DNA of 64,000 nt, taken from NCBI GenBank assembly GCA_963709505.1, contig CAVPXC010000016.1, positions 1 through 64,000 on the forward strand, read 5' to 3'. A program made the position numbers and the translations under genes. Each line of letters begins with the position of its first letter. The stretch's first letter is position 1. A model generated the notes under the pieces. It did no database searches, was not told the origin of the DNA, and was given only the letters and a program-made list of their open reading frames with translations. Below, piece by piece: positions 26,311 to 34,794 of the stretch. Source of the stretch: CAVPXC01 sp963709505 (GTDB lineage: Bacteria > Chloroflexota > Anaerolineae > JAAEKA01).

Positions 26311-26752
26311 GACGCTTTTCGAATTCGAAAGCCCGGACGACAGTCCGGGCTTCTTGCTCTGGCAGGTTTCCAATCTCTGGCAACGGAAGATCAAGGCTGC
26401 GCTTGACCCGTTGGGACTGACGCATGTTCAGTTTGTGTTGCTGGCCAGCGTCGCCTGGTTAGGTCACGACGACGACGCCTTGACCCAGGTCAAGTTGGCC
26501 GCGGATGCCAAGACCGACGTGATGATGACCTCCAAGGTTTTGAGAACCCTGGAAAGCAAAGGGCTGATCCATCGCGACACCCATCCTGTGGACACAAGAG
26601 CGAAGTCCCTGGTCGTAACGACACAGGGACACGAGCTGTTGACCAGGGCAATCAAAGTCGTCAATGCGGTTGACCACGAGTTCTTCGGGGTCTTAGGAGT
26701 TCAGAAGGTTGAGTTCAACTCAAGTCTTTTGAGCCTTCGGATCGGGACTTAG
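26291..26752 (+). CDS. MarR family regulator
   Basis: 153 residues. A winged helix-turn-helix lies around residues 55-90 (LTQVKLAADAKTDVMMTSKVLRTLESKGLIHRDTHP), with the wing DTRAKSL. Its start is inside the EVE gene, giving three overlapping genes 25725-26752. MarR proteins often sense aromatic compounds, but the ligand here is unknown. A hairpin-like GAAAGCCCGG/CCGGGCTTC at 26329-26355 lies inside its first codons. Confidence 0.8.
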   Translation: MEAHARETLFEFESPDDSPGFLLWQVSNLWQRKIKAALDPLGLTHVQFVLLASVAWLGHDDDALTQVKLAADAKTDVMMTSKVLRTLESKGLIHRDTHPVDTRAKSLVVTTQGHELLTRAIKVVNAVDHEFFGVLGVQKVEFNSSLLSLRIGT

Positions 26753-26941
26753 TAACTGTCCGTGAATAACTTATCGGTATGGTCTGATCGTTGCTCATCC
26801 AGCCGAATCGGCACTGGGCTTCTCTTGGACGGGCCTTGCGCTTTGTGGTAGACTGTCACCATCAGGTGTGGAAACGCTTAAAGGTGTCGCTTTCTTGCGC
26901 TGTATTTCTCATCGATGGCTGGAGCTGCGAGGATTAGCTTT

Positions 26942-27472
26942 ATGAAAGTACTCAACATCCATGAGCGCGAGCTTGAAGCAGACGCAGCACGCATTGGCGC
27001 TCTCATCGATTCACTTGCGTCGAAAGAAGATCGCCTGTGGCCAAAGCACGTTTGGCCGCGCATGGCATTCGACCGTCCCCTGGGGGTGGGCGCAAACGGT
27101 GGGCATGGCCCAATCAGGTACTTTGTCGAGGCGTACACGCCGGGTGAATCGATTACCTTTCGCTTCACCGGCCCGAAAGGCTTTGATGGTTTTCATGGTT
27201 TTGAAATCGTAAGTGGCCCCAACCAGCGCGTTGTTCTGCGCCATACGCTGAGCATGACTGCCCATGGCCCCGCGGCAGTGTCATGGCCACTAGTTTTCCG
27301 GCCAATGCATGACGCCCTGATGGAAGACTCGCTTGCCACCGCGCAAGGATCGCTCGGTGAGACTCCCATTATCCAACCATGGTCGCTCTGGGTGAAAATC
27401 CTACGTTGGGTGGTTTCGGGTGGTAAGGCGCGTTCCCAGGCGATACTGTCCGCGTCGACTACCGCAGGCTAA
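26942..27472 (+). CDS. SRPBCC-like small protein
   Basis: 176 residues; the start at 26942 (MKVLNIHERELEADAARIG) is chosen by composition. The tail is beta-rich (FRFTGPKGFDGFHGFEIVS, VVLRHTLSMTAHGPAAVSW) and ends with a helix, as in SRPBCC/START-like folds. It would bind a small hydrophobic ligand. Nothing indicates the pathway. It is in the same direction as the YdeI-like gene 72 bases on. Confidence 0.6.
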   Translation: MKVLNIHERELEADAARIGALIDSLASKEDRLWPKHVWPRMAFDRPLGVGANGGHGPIRYFVEAYTPGESITFRFTGPKGFDGFHGFEIVSGPNQRVVLRHTLSMTAHGPAAVSWPLVFRPMHDALMEDSLATAQGSLGETPIIQPWSLWVKILRWVVSGGKARSQAILSASTTAG

Positions 27473-27544
27473 CACGGTGTGCGGTGGCCGGGCTCGCTTG
27501 CGGGCCGCCGATGCCTACGGTATGCGGCAGACAGGAAACCACAG

Positions 27545-28111
27545 ATGCAGGTTACCGAAACCTACAAACCGCTCGACCGAGCCGCCTGGCGCGCCTGGCT
27601 CGAGCAACATCATGCAACGGCCCATGAAATCTGGCTGTTGCTCGATGACCGTCCTGAAGAACCAACCGTGGCATATCTTGACGCCGTGGAGGAGGCGATT
27701 TGCTTCGGTTGGATCGACAGCATCCAGAAACGGTTCTCTGAAAACGAGCGCGCTCAGCGGTTTTCGCCGCGCAAGCCACGCAGCAATTGGACCGAATTGA
27801 ACAGGGAGCGTGCTCGCCGGCTGATCCGGCTCGGGCTGATGACCGATGCGGGACGAGCAACCTTGCCCGATCTGACCGTGCAGCCTGTGGTTGCCGAGGA
27901 CATTGTGGAGGCGCTCAAGGCGGAACCTGACGCTTGGTCCAATTTCCTTGCGTTTCCCGACCTGTACCGCCGGGTGCGCATTGGTTACATCGAAGAAATG
28001 CGTAAGGATCGGAACGAGTTCGAGCGCCGGCTGCGCAACTTTGTGAAGAAGACTTCGGCCAACCAGATGTTTGGCAATTGGAACGATGGAGGTGTCGAAC
28101 TTTCACCCTGA
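27545..28111 (+). CDS. YdeI/OmpD-associated family protein
   Basis: 188 residues. The family pattern (WRAWLEQHHATAHEIWLLL ... EAICFGWIDS, FSPRKPRSNWTELNRERA) is seen across the protein. It starts MQVTETYKPLD at 27545. Members are small cytoplasmic proteins of unknown role, some linked to stress or bacteriocin tolerance. A shorter homologue is at 54067-54423. Confidence 0.8.
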   Translation: MQVTETYKPLDRAAWRAWLEQHHATAHEIWLLLDDRPEEPTVAYLDAVEEAICFGWIDSIQKRFSENERAQRFSPRKPRSNWTELNRERARRLIRLGLMTDAGRATLPDLTVQPVVAEDIVEALKAEPDAWSNFLAFPDLYRRVRIGYIEEMRKDRNEFERRLRNFVKKTSANQMFGNWNDGGVELSP

Positions 28112-29175
28112 TTCGAGAAGGGAAGGTTCGGTTTGGTTTCAGCATTCCCCCTGGCGCACCGACCGGCGTCGGCGATGAGGTCGCGGCCGCCGAAGCCATG
28201 GGCTACGACCGCGTCGGCATCTGGGATTTGCCGGCGCTGTTTCGCGAGCCGTGGGTGACGCTGGCCTCAGTTGCGCAGCACACCCATCACATTGCATTGG
28301 GCACCTGGGTCACCAACCCGCTGTCGAGGCATCCGGTGGTGACAGCCAGCGCGGCCGCCACCCTGGACGATCTGGCCCCCGGCCGGGTCACCTTGGGCAT
28401 CGGCACCGGTGACACGGGCGCGCTCCACCTGGGGCTAAAGCCGGCCAGGCTGGCGGAGCTCGAAGACTACGTGCTGGCGGTGCGGCGTTTGCTGGAGGAT
28501 GGCCGTGCTCATTATCAGGGCCAGCCTGTCCGCCTGGAGTGGGCCCGACGGCGCATCCCCATCGTCATCGCAGCGCACGGCGCCCGGTCTCTGCAGCTGG
28601 CCGGGCGGATCGGCGACGGGGTGGTGGTCGGCTTGGGCATCACGCCGGATGTCGTACAGGGCGCGCTGGAAATACTCGAACAGGGGGCGGCTGAGGCCGG
28701 GCGGCGGCTGGCGGACATCGACGTGTGGTTCACTAGCTTCTGGTTTGTGGACGCGGAGCCGGGGGTAGCAAGACAGGAGGGCGCCTGGGCGGCGATACCG
28801 TTCGTGGCGCACTTCGCCCGCGCCGGCGTCGAGGGCAAACTCGTGCCGCCGGAGGTCCACGCCGCCTTGGTCGAATTTGGTTCGGCCTACGACAAGGTGA
28901 CCCACGGCGCGGTCCCCGACGAGCAGAAGGAAGCCTATGCAGCCTTGGCCGACAAGCTGGGCGTGCGCGCCTATTTCCAGCGCCGCTTCACGTTTGCCGG
29001 TACGCCCGACGAAGTCGAGGCGCAGGTACGCTCGGCCATGGCCGCGGGCGCAACCCAATTCGATGGCGCCATCGACGCGCCGCTGCCTGAACACCGGGAA
29101 CGGATCACACGCTGGGCCGAGCTGGTGATGAGCCGTTTTGGCTCGCGCCATGTGCCAATCAGAGAAGGCTCTTGA
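28078..29175 (+). CDS. LLM-class flavin-dependent oxidoreductase
   Basis: About 360 residues of the luciferase-like monooxygenase superfamily. The TIM-barrel core shows VRFGFSIPPGAP, LGTWVTNPLSRHPVVT, GRVTLGIGTGD and the F420/FMN-binding-type phosphate region IPIVIAAHGARSLQLAGRIGD. The start is ambiguous: TTG at 28078 is the only in-frame one before the homologous region and overlaps the YdeI stop. Reaction and electron carrier (FMNH2 or F420) are unknown. The histidine phosphatase follows, overlapping or touching. Confidence 0.8.
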   Translation: MERWRCRTFTLIREGKVRFGFSIPPGAPTGVGDEVAAAEAMGYDRVGIWDLPALFREPWVTLASVAQHTHHIALGTWVTNPLSRHPVVTASAAATLDDLAPGRVTLGIGTGDTGALHLGLKPARLAELEDYVLAVRRLLEDGRAHYQGQPVRLEWARRRIPIVIAAHGARSLQLAGRIGDGVVVGLGITPDVVQGALEILEQGAAEAGRRLADIDVWFTSFWFVDAEPGVARQEGAWAAIPFVAHFARAGVEGKLVPPEVHAALVEFGSAYDKVTHGAVPDEQKEAYAALADKLGVRAYFQRRFTFAGTPDEVEAQVRSAMAAGATQFDGAIDAPLPEHRERITRWAELVMSRFGSRHVPIREGS

Positions 29176-29177
29176 CA

Positions 29178-29810
29178 ATGCGAATCTACTTTGCCCGCCA
29201 TGGCGAAAGCCAGGCCAATGTGCTGCACGAGATTTCTAACCGCGGACTCCGGCATGGACTTACGCGTACGGGACGCGAGCAAGCGGAGGGGTTGGCGCTG
29301 CGGCTGCAGGGGATTCCCATCGCGCATATCTACTCCAGCCCGGTATTGCGTGCGATCGAAACCAGTGTTATTTTGGCGCATCGGCTGAACGTGGACTACG
29401 AAATCACGGAAGCCCTGCGCGAATACGATTGCGGCGTCCTGGAAGGGCGCTCAGGTGAAGAAGCCTGGCGAGGCTGGCAAGACTTGTTTGATGCCTGGGT
29501 GGTGCACCACGAGTGGGAACGACGGATAGAAGGGGGCGAGAGCTTCTACGATATTCGGGACCGCTTTGTGCCATTTATCGAGGATTTGGTAAATCGCTAC
29601 AAGGGGACCGAGACCCATGTAGCCTGTGTGGCGCACGGAGGGGTGTACTGGATGATGCTGCCGGTGGTGCTGAACAATGTCACTCCGGAGCTGATCGCGC
29701 GCTATGGATTCGAGTACACGGCGTGTATCGTTGCCGAATGGCGTTCGACGGGATTGTTTTGCGTGGAGTGGAACGGGCATCCTGTCGAAGCGCCACCCAG
29801 CTCAGCCTAA
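29178..29810 (+). CDS. Histidine phosphatase superfamily protein
   Basis: 210 residues, start at ATG 29178. The catalytic motif is RHGE at residues 7-10 and the second His is in VAHGGVYW; the Ser/Arg (SSPVLRAIET) site is also present. It is a phosphoglycerate-mutase-like phosphatase of unknown substrate. Its start lies 2 bases after the LLM stop, suggesting co-expression. Confidence 0.85.
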   Translation: MRIYFARHGESQANVLHEISNRGLRHGLTRTGREQAEGLALRLQGIPIAHIYSSPVLRAIETSVILAHRLNVDYEITEALREYDCGVLEGRSGEEAWRGWQDLFDAWVVHHEWERRIEGGESFYDIRDRFVPFIEDLVNRYKGTETHVACVAHGGVYWMMLPVVLNNVTPELIARYGFEYTACIVAEWRSTGLFCVEWNGHPVEAPPSSA

Positions 29811-29922
29811 CCGGTCTTTATAGGCGAAGGGGTGAGAACCGATTTGCGTAAGTCCTGCTTAAGAACTTTGTTACAAACGCATAAGCTCTGGGCGTTAAGC
29901 TTTGAACTGTCGTCTTCGGAAT

Positions 29923-30031
29923 CTCACCATGTATCTTCTCAATAATCCGAGGTAGGGGCACTGCCTTGCGCCTGCCCGTCAGGGCGACCGCAAGGGCCTG
30001 GTCCCTACATATTGAGAAGATACCTCACCAT
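29923..30031. repeat. MITE-like palindrome, family C, with 8-bp target duplication
   Basis: An imperfect palindrome 29931-30023 (93 bp) has terminal arms GTATCTTCTCAATA / TATTGAGAAGATAC and an inner GGTAGGG...CCCTAC stem. It is flanked on both sides by CTCACCAT (29923-29930 and 30024-30031), a clean 8-bp direct repeat. This is best read as a transposition footprint. It lies between the histidine phosphatase and the lipoprotein leader. Confidence 0.75.
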
Positions 30032-30050
30032 TGAATAAGGAGCCATCATT

Positions 30051-30686
30051 ATGAAAGCATTGACAATTTTGTTCGCTGGTTTTGTGTTGACAGCGACCCT
30101 GGCGGCATGCCAGCCTCAGGGATCACCCGCTCAAGTTGCCCCAACCGCTATCGTGGAGGAACCCACTGCAATGCCGGCAAGCAAGGAACCTACCGCCACG
30201 CCGACAAGCGAGAAACCCACCGCCACGCCGACAAGCGAGAAACCCACCGCCACGCCGACAAGCGAGAAACCCACCGAGGCGCCGGCTCAACCTACCGTTG
30301 CGCCGACCGAAGAGCCAACAGCTACACCAGAGACCAAACCAGCAGACCCTGTGATCTTGGCGGCGGGTGAGTTTCAAGGGCGCGATGCTGCGCATCAGGG
30401 TTCCGGGACAGCCCAAATCGTACAGGAAGGAGAACGACGCGTGTTGCGATTGCAGAATTTCTCCAGCACCGAAGGACCTGACCTGTACGTATACCTGGTT
30501 GAGAACCCGGACACCTTCGATGCCGACGCCGTCGGCGAGTTTCTCGATCTGGGTCTATTGAAGGCGACGACCGGCGACCAGGAGTATGAAATCCCTGCCG
30601 GCGCTGATCTGGCCAAGTACGGCGGCGTCCAGGTCTATTGCCTGTCATTCCGTTTCATCTTCTCGAACGCACCGTTTGCAAATTGA
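30051..30686 (+). CDS. DM13-domain lipoprotein with Pro-Thr linker
   Basis: 211 residues. The lipobox LAAC puts the lipid on Cys20. A low-complexity linker follows (three copies of TATPTSEKP, residues about 40-75). A C-terminal DM13 domain (GEFQGRDAAHQGSGTAQI ... DLYVYLV ... YCLSFRFIFSNAPF) follows; its single Cys is thought to carry a redox or cofactor role. RBS AAGGAGCC. It is anchored outside the membrane. The palindromic element sits just ahead of its leader. Confidence 0.8.
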   Translation: MKALTILFAGFVLTATLAACQPQGSPAQVAPTAIVEEPTAMPASKEPTATPTSEKPTATPTSEKPTATPTSEKPTEAPAQPTVAPTEEPTATPETKPADPVILAAGEFQGRDAAHQGSGTAQIVQEGERRVLRLQNFSSTEGPDLYVYLVENPDTFDADAVGEFLDLGLLKATTGDQEYEIPAGADLAKYGGVQVYCLSFRFIFSNAPFAN

Positions 30687-30755
30687 AATGATGTAGCCGG
30701 AGCTCGATTCCGTTTGACCCAGAGTCCCCGAATGGCCATCACGGAGTTTTCCGAC

Positions 30756-30782
30756 AAGAGGCCGTCCTATCGACGGCCTCTT
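30756..30782 (+). terminator. Rho-independent terminator
   Basis: AAGAGGCCGTC (30756-30766) pairs perfectly with GACGGCCTCTT (30772-30782), with a 5-base loop and followed by GTTG. It lies 70 bases after the lipoprotein stop. Confidence 0.75.
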
Positions 30783-30886
30783 GTTGCGTGCTAAGGGTGG
30801 ACGGTTACGCGACGGCCTGGTTTACTGGCTGAATCCACTTGGCCAGTACAGCTCCACCTGAATCCTACGGATGCTGACGCCGTCCA

Positions 30887-31309
30887 TCAGTCGTCCGACG
30901 CTTCCAGGTAAGCGGTAATGTCCAGGTAACCGGTCAGCACGCACTTGGTCTTCTTGCCGTCGTCGTCGCGCGACAGGCTGACGGTTGCGCTTTCGTTCTT
31001 GATGGTGGCCGACACGGTCAGCACATCACCGTCGACTTTGTAAGCTGCCTTGTCATCCACGTAAGCGTTTAGCCCAAGCCGGCAGGGACCGGCGGTGGCA
31101 TGTGGATCCTGATCCAGCAGTTCCATGTGGATCCTCAGGTTTCCCTTGTAGACGACGATATCGATGTGTCCGTCGATGTCGACCTCGTAATCCGACAGAG
31201 CCAGCACTTTGCCGTGTCCTACGGTCATCCACATGATTTTGTGGATCTTCATGTCCGCCTGGTTGCCAGCTTCAGCGCCTTCGCTGACAAAGGGGGGGAT
31301 GGTTGCCAT
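30887..31309 (-). CDS. Conserved hypothetical protein
   Basis: 140 residues, start at ATG 31309 with an AGGAGA site. Largely beta-rich: ALSDYEVDIDGHIDIVVYKG, ...VLTVSATIKNESATVSLSRD, and a basic/Cys stretch KKTKCVLTGYLD. No signal peptide. I do not recognise a named family; a small lipocalin- or beta-barrel-like fold is only a guess. It is convergent with the lipoprotein, sharing the terminator region. Confidence 0.55.
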   Translation of the reverse strand: MATIPPFVSEGAEAGNQADMKIHKIMWMTVGHGKVLALSDYEVDIDGHIDIVVYKGNLRIHMELLDQDPHATAGPCRLGLNAYVDDKAAYKVDGDVLTVSATIKNESATVSLSRDDDGKKTKCVLTGYLDITAYLEASDD

Positions 31310-31506
31310 TGCATATCTCCTCAATTGAATTTAACTGCAGCCGGCAGCGGCTGCAGCAAAGCTGTTGACCGGCATCCAGACGGGTGGGTTGCCCATAGTT
31401 GCCTGGAATTGGATCATATGCGATTAATGGCAGTTTACATGCTAATCCCCTGGAGCGCCAGGTCCGAAAAGGTGTAAGAAGGTTGTAGACACGTTTTCAC
31501 ACCAAT

Positions 31507-31535
31507 TTGACGCTGATAGCGGCAGGTGATATAGT
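31507..31535 (+). promoter_or_regulatory. Sigma70-type promoter
   Basis: TTGACG (31507-31512) and TATAGT (31530-31535) with exactly 17 bases between, upstream of the phosphoesterase-fragment gene at 31589 (RBS ACGGAGG). Confidence 0.5.
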
Positions 31536-31588
31536 TTACGGGTTGTATATTTTCCATCGCCCCTGATGTTCTGTTACGGAGGTTGACC

Positions 31589-32002
31589 ATGGCTAAATCC
31601 GAAGCGGCGACAACGAATGCCGGGACTTCACCATCCATTACAAACGTATTTGTGCTGATGCTGGAGAACCATTCCTTCGATCATATCTTCGCGATGTCCA
31701 GCATTCCGGGAATCCGGGCGGCCACGGTCGCCGATTGCAATGTTTACGGCGGCAATACGTACTTCGTCAAGGACGGGGCTCCCCTAAGTATGACGACGGA
31801 TCCCGGTCATGAATTTGACGATGTGGTTGAGCAGTTGCACGCTAACAACTCCGGCTTCGTTATCAACTATACCACCTCGATCAGCGAAGATACAGGTAGG
31901 CCCGCTCCGGACCATATCGGCGATATCATGGCTTGTTTTCATACGGAAACGTCGAGCTGGGTGAAAACATCGGCAAGTTCATACGGACCGCAACCTCAAT
32001 GA
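31589..32002 (+). pseudogene. Truncated phosphoesterase (phospholipase C-like)
   Basis: About 137 codons. NVFVLMLENHSFDHIFAMS is the start signature of the PLC/phosphoesterase family (normally ~500 residues), followed by GHEFDDVVEQLHAN. After ACFHTET the rest of the catalytic domain is replaced by an unrelated tail (SSWVKTSASSYGPQPQ). A second frame over the tail (ELGENIGKFIRTATSM) looks more protein-like, so a deletion and a shift are likely. Inactive. Confidence 0.65.
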
Positions 32003-32012
32003 AGGAAAGGCG

Positions 32013-32531
32013 ATGACAGAACAAGCTTACAATCCCAGTGCAACTCTTGCTCTATATGCTGACGGCCCTGCTGAACTGGAAGCAGCGCTCATGGGCCTCA
32101 CCGAATCTGATTTGGATCTTGCCCTGACCGGTGATTCCTGGACAATTCGCCAGGTTGTCCATCATATCGCTGACGGCGACGATCTGTGGAAAACCTGTAT
32201 CAAAGCGGCTCTCGGTAATCGTGAAGGTTTATTCAGCCTGCAGTGGTATTGGGACAAACCACAAACTGAATGGGCTGAGAACTGGAAGTATGCCAACCGT
32301 CGTATCGAGCCATCCTTAGCGCTTCTTCGCGCTAATCGCCAGCACATTGTAGAATTGGTTCAACAGACCCCCGACGCATGGGAGAAATCCATTCGAGTGA
32401 AATGGCCGGAGGGCGAAGAAGAGCGAATAACCATAGGGGAAGTTCTTGAGATGCAAGCAAGTCATGTCGTCGGACATATCAACGATATTCGAATGATTCG
32501 GCAGGCACATATCCCGCGAATCACTAGTTAG
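32013..32531 (+). CDS. DinB family protein
   Basis: 172 residues. Helical four-helix-bundle pattern with metal-binding His candidates in VVHHIAD and SHVVGHI. RBS AAAGG. DinB-like proteins include thiol-dependent or mycothiol transferases and unknown stress proteins. It ends ...RITS and its stop codon lies inside a GTTAGGC sequence that resembles an integron core site (32527-32533). Confidence 0.75.
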   Translation: MTEQAYNPSATLALYADGPAELEAALMGLTESDLDLALTGDSWTIRQVVHHIADGDDLWKTCIKAALGNREGLFSLQWYWDKPQTEWAENWKYANRRIEPSLALLRANRQHIVELVQQTPDAWEKSIRVKWPEGEEERITIGEVLEMQASHVVGHINDIRMIRQAHIPRITS

Positions 32532-32533
32532 GC
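32527..32533 (+). other. GTTAGGC, integron attC core-like site
   Basis: GTTAGGC followed by G fits the GTTRRRY core site, identical in sequence to the right end of the full attC-like site at 34593-34720. It includes the stop of the DinB gene, as if a cassette joined here. On its own it is weak evidence. Confidence 0.35.
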
Positions 32534-32552
32534 GGCACCAGACCCATACTCC

Positions 32553-32882
32553 ATGCTTGAGAGACACTTCGTTTACGGAACCCTTGCCCCGGGGAGGCCG
32601 AATGCGCACGTCCTGAGCGGCGTATCGGGCGCGTGGCAGAAGGGCTGGGTGCGTGGGCTGCTTCTGGAAGAAGGCTGGGGTGCCGAGCAAGGCTATCCCG
32701 GGATCGCCATCAATGGCGCCGCGGGACCTGTTGAAGGGTTTGTACTTTCGTCGGACGCACTTGGGAACGAGTGGGCGCGACTTGATGAATTCGAAGGTGG
32801 TCAGTACGAGCGCGTTGCAACACAAGTTCAACTCGAAGATGGACAAGTCGTACAAGCCTTCGTTTACCAACTCAAGCGCTAG
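32553..32882 (+). CDS. Gamma-glutamylcyclotransferase-like (GGCT/AIG2) protein
   Basis: 109 residues. The signature YGTLAPG is at 8-14 and a likely acid residue lies in LDEFEGGQYER. GGCT-fold proteins release pyroglutamate from gamma-glutamyl peptides or act on gamma-glutamylamines; the substrate is unknown. A free-standing short form typical of mobile cassette genes. Confidence 0.75.
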   Translation: MLERHFVYGTLAPGRPNAHVLSGVSGAWQKGWVRGLLLEEGWGAEQGYPGIAINGAAGPVEGFVLSSDALGNEWARLDEFEGGQYERVATQVQLEDGQVVQAFVYQLKR

Positions 32883-32971
32883 GGGACACTCCTCATTGGA
32901 GCCTTTCGGCCCTCATTAATTCGGTTTGTTCCCGCAAGAATGATGGCCACGATATAGATGACGAGATAAGC

Positions 32972-33325
32972 ATGAGCAATCCCGCAGCACCATCGACGCC
33001 CTCCGACACCAGCTCACGACGATTCTACCATGGCACCCGGGCGGACCTGAAGCCCGGGGACGTGATTCAACCCGGCTATCCCTCGAACTACACTGAGCGG
33101 AGGTCGCCCTGGGTCTACTTCAGCGAGACCTTGCACGCGGCTACTTGGGGAGCGGAGCTGGCAAAGGGCGAAGGTCCAGGCCGAATCTACCTGGCGGAAC
33201 CGACCGGCTCGTTTATGGATGACCCCAATCTAACGGACAAGAAATATCCAGGTAATCCCACGAAGTCCTATCGCTCCCGGGAGCCGCTGCGGGTCTTGGA
33301 CGAATACCTGGATTGGCAGGGGTAG
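32972..33325 (+). CDS. arr: Rifampin ADP-ribosyltransferase (Arr-like)
   Basis: 117 residues. The pattern FYHGTRADLKPGDVIQPGYPSNY, VYFSETLHAATWGAEL and DPNLTDKKYPGNPTKSYRSREPLRV is that of Arr enzymes. His20, Tyr49 and Asp84 stand at the positions known to be needed in Arr-ms. It transfers ADP-ribose from NAD to rifamycins. The protein ends after LDWQG, about 20 residues shorter than many homologues. It lies in a group with integron-like sites, which is where arr genes are known from. Confidence 0.85.
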   Translation: MSNPAAPSTPSDTSSRRFYHGTRADLKPGDVIQPGYPSNYTERRSPWVYFSETLHAATWGAELAKGEGPGRIYLAEPTGSFMDDPNLTDKKYPGNPTKSYRSREPLRVLDEYLDWQG

Positions 33326-33327
33326 CC

Positions 33328-33843
33328 ATGATTCTCCCCAAGGACCGCGACCCTCGCTTCATCACCGTCCGGCGCGGCGGGACGCTTACGGATTTGGACC
33401 ATCAGCTTCTCGCCTTGTGGGCGGCCGCGTGCGCAGAGCACGTTCTGCACCTTTTCGAGTCGGTGCAGCCCTCGGACCCGCGGCCCCGCCAGGCGATCGA
33501 GCAGACTCGGGCATGGGCGCACGGCGAGATCAAGATGTCTGAGGCTCGCGCGGCGGCCGGCGCTGCCAACGCTGCGGCAAGAGAGCTGAGCGGAGCCGCT
33601 CGGCACGCCGCGCATGCTGCCGGCCAGGCGGCAGCGGTGGCGCATGTCGCCGCACACGAGCTCGGTGCTGCGGCCTACGCAATCAAGGCGGTACGCTCTG
33701 CTGCGCCAGACGGCGAGCGTGAACGCGCCGGTCGGCAGGAATGTCAGTGGCAGCGCGAGCAGCTGCCGAATGCGATCCGCGATCTAGTGCTGGATGACCA
33801 AAGGTTGCGTAACGGAATCTGCTGGTCGGCGTTCGACTGCTAG
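33328..33843 (+). CDS. Putative immunity protein (Imm5-like)
   Basis: 171 residues, start at ATG 33328. An N-terminal ordered part (KDRDPRFITVRRGGTLTDLD) is followed by a long Ala-rich helical array (SEARAAAGAANAAARELSGAA and more). This layout resembles the Imm5-like putative immunity proteins of polymorphic toxin systems. No cognate toxin adjoins it. It starts 2 bases after the arr stop, so the two are probably co-translated. Confidence 0.6.
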   Translation: MILPKDRDPRFITVRRGGTLTDLDHQLLALWAAACAEHVLHLFESVQPSDPRPRQAIEQTRAWAHGEIKMSEARAAAGAANAAARELSGAARHAAHAAGQAAAVAHVAAHELGAAAYAIKAVRSAAPDGERERAGRQECQWQREQLPNAIRDLVLDDQRLRNGICWSAFDC

Positions 33844-33867
33844 TCGACCATGGCGTCCACGACCGCT

Positions 33868-33874
33868 GCCCAAC
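33868..33874 (+). other. GCCCAAC, attC inverse-core-like site
   Basis: GCCCAAC followed by AAAG, the same 11 bases as at the left end of the attC-like site at 34593. It lies between the immunity-like gene and the lactonase start, so the rest of this attC would have been lost. Confidence 0.35.
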
Positions 33875-33888
33875 AAAGGAAAATTACC

Positions 33889-34509
33889 ATGAAAAAGAAA
33901 ATCACCATCACGCCAGTCCTCGTTGCCGACTTGCTCGCCGAGGGCGAGCGGATGCCGGTCTACGTGCACGTGATCGACCATCCCGATGCGTGTGTGCTGG
34001 TCGATACTGGCATGACGGAGCTGCACCCGGCGGTGGCCGATCTTGATCCCCGCCTCCTTCCACTGAGCAAGCAGGACTTCGACCTCGCCAGCATCGACAT
34101 CGTCGTCAACACACACCTGCACTTCGACCACTGTGGTGGCAACCACCTCTTCGCCGGCAAGCCGATCTACGTCCAGCGTCTGGAGCTCGACGACGCGCGC
34201 AGCAAGGACGACTACACTATTCGCGAATGGGTCGATGCGCCCGGCGTGCGGTACGTGCCGGTCGACGGCGAGCTCGAACTGCTTCCCGGGCTCCGGCTCG
34301 TCCCGGCGCCGGGCCACACACGTGGGTTGCAGATGGTCGTCATCGAGACTGGCGGGCGCCCGATCGTCGTCGGCGGCGATGTGGCGGTTTGGTTCGGCGA
34401 GCTCGACGAGCCGCACACCGAAGGCCAGCTGCGGGTGTGCGCGCGCGACCCCGAACTGGTCTGGCTCGCGCACGAGCACGAGCCGTGGCGACCTCGTCAT
34501 GGGGCTTAA
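33889..34509 (+). CDS. MBL-fold N-acyl-homoserine-lactonase-like hydrolase
   Basis: 206 residues, start at 33889 (AAAGGA upstream). The zinc motif HLHFDH is at 76-81 and later His in PAPGHTRG; the bridging Asp is in GGDV. It fits the AHL-lactonase branch of the metallo-beta-lactamase fold, which opens acyl-homoserine-lactone rings (quorum quenching). Other lactone or ester substrates are possible. Flanked by attC-like sites. Confidence 0.75.
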   Translation: MKKKITITPVLVADLLAEGERMPVYVHVIDHPDACVLVDTGMTELHPAVADLDPRLLPLSKQDFDLASIDIVVNTHLHFDHCGGNHLFAGKPIYVQRLELDDARSKDDYTIREWVDAPGVRYVPVDGELELLPGLRLVPAPGHTRGLQMVVIETGGRPIVVGGDVAVWFGELDEPHTEGQLRVCARDPELVWLAHEHEPWRPRHGA

Positions 34510-34592
34510 TGGTTTTTAGCCAGGGCAGGGTGGCATTGCGGCGCGGAAGTTCCATTTAATAACCATTTCGCTTGCGTTATACCAACGCCCCC

Positions 34593-34720
34593 GCCCAACA
34601 AAGAGTGCACTGGACGCTGAGGATTTTGGCGCGTTTTCGAGCATTATTCTGGCTTCAAGTTTCTTCTGCTCCCAAACAGAGTCCACGCCGACCCAGCGCC
34701 GGTAACGCAAACCGTTAGGC
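34593..34720 (+). other. Integron attC-like recombination site
   Basis: The left end is GCCCAAC (34593-34599) and the right end GTTAGGC (34714-34720), which fit the attC cores RYYYAAC and GTTRRRY and pair 6/7. Inner parts also pair roughly: GTGCACTGG after the left core with CCGGTAAC before the right core. The length of 128 bases is within the attC range. It lies just behind the lactonase gene, where a cassette's attC belongs. No integrase was seen in the window. Confidence 0.5.
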
Positions 34721-34794
34721 GTTTAGCGAAATCCATCGGAAGGCCAGATCTGTACGTCAAATCCTCCAACAAACACAGCAAAGAGGTAAGGGCA

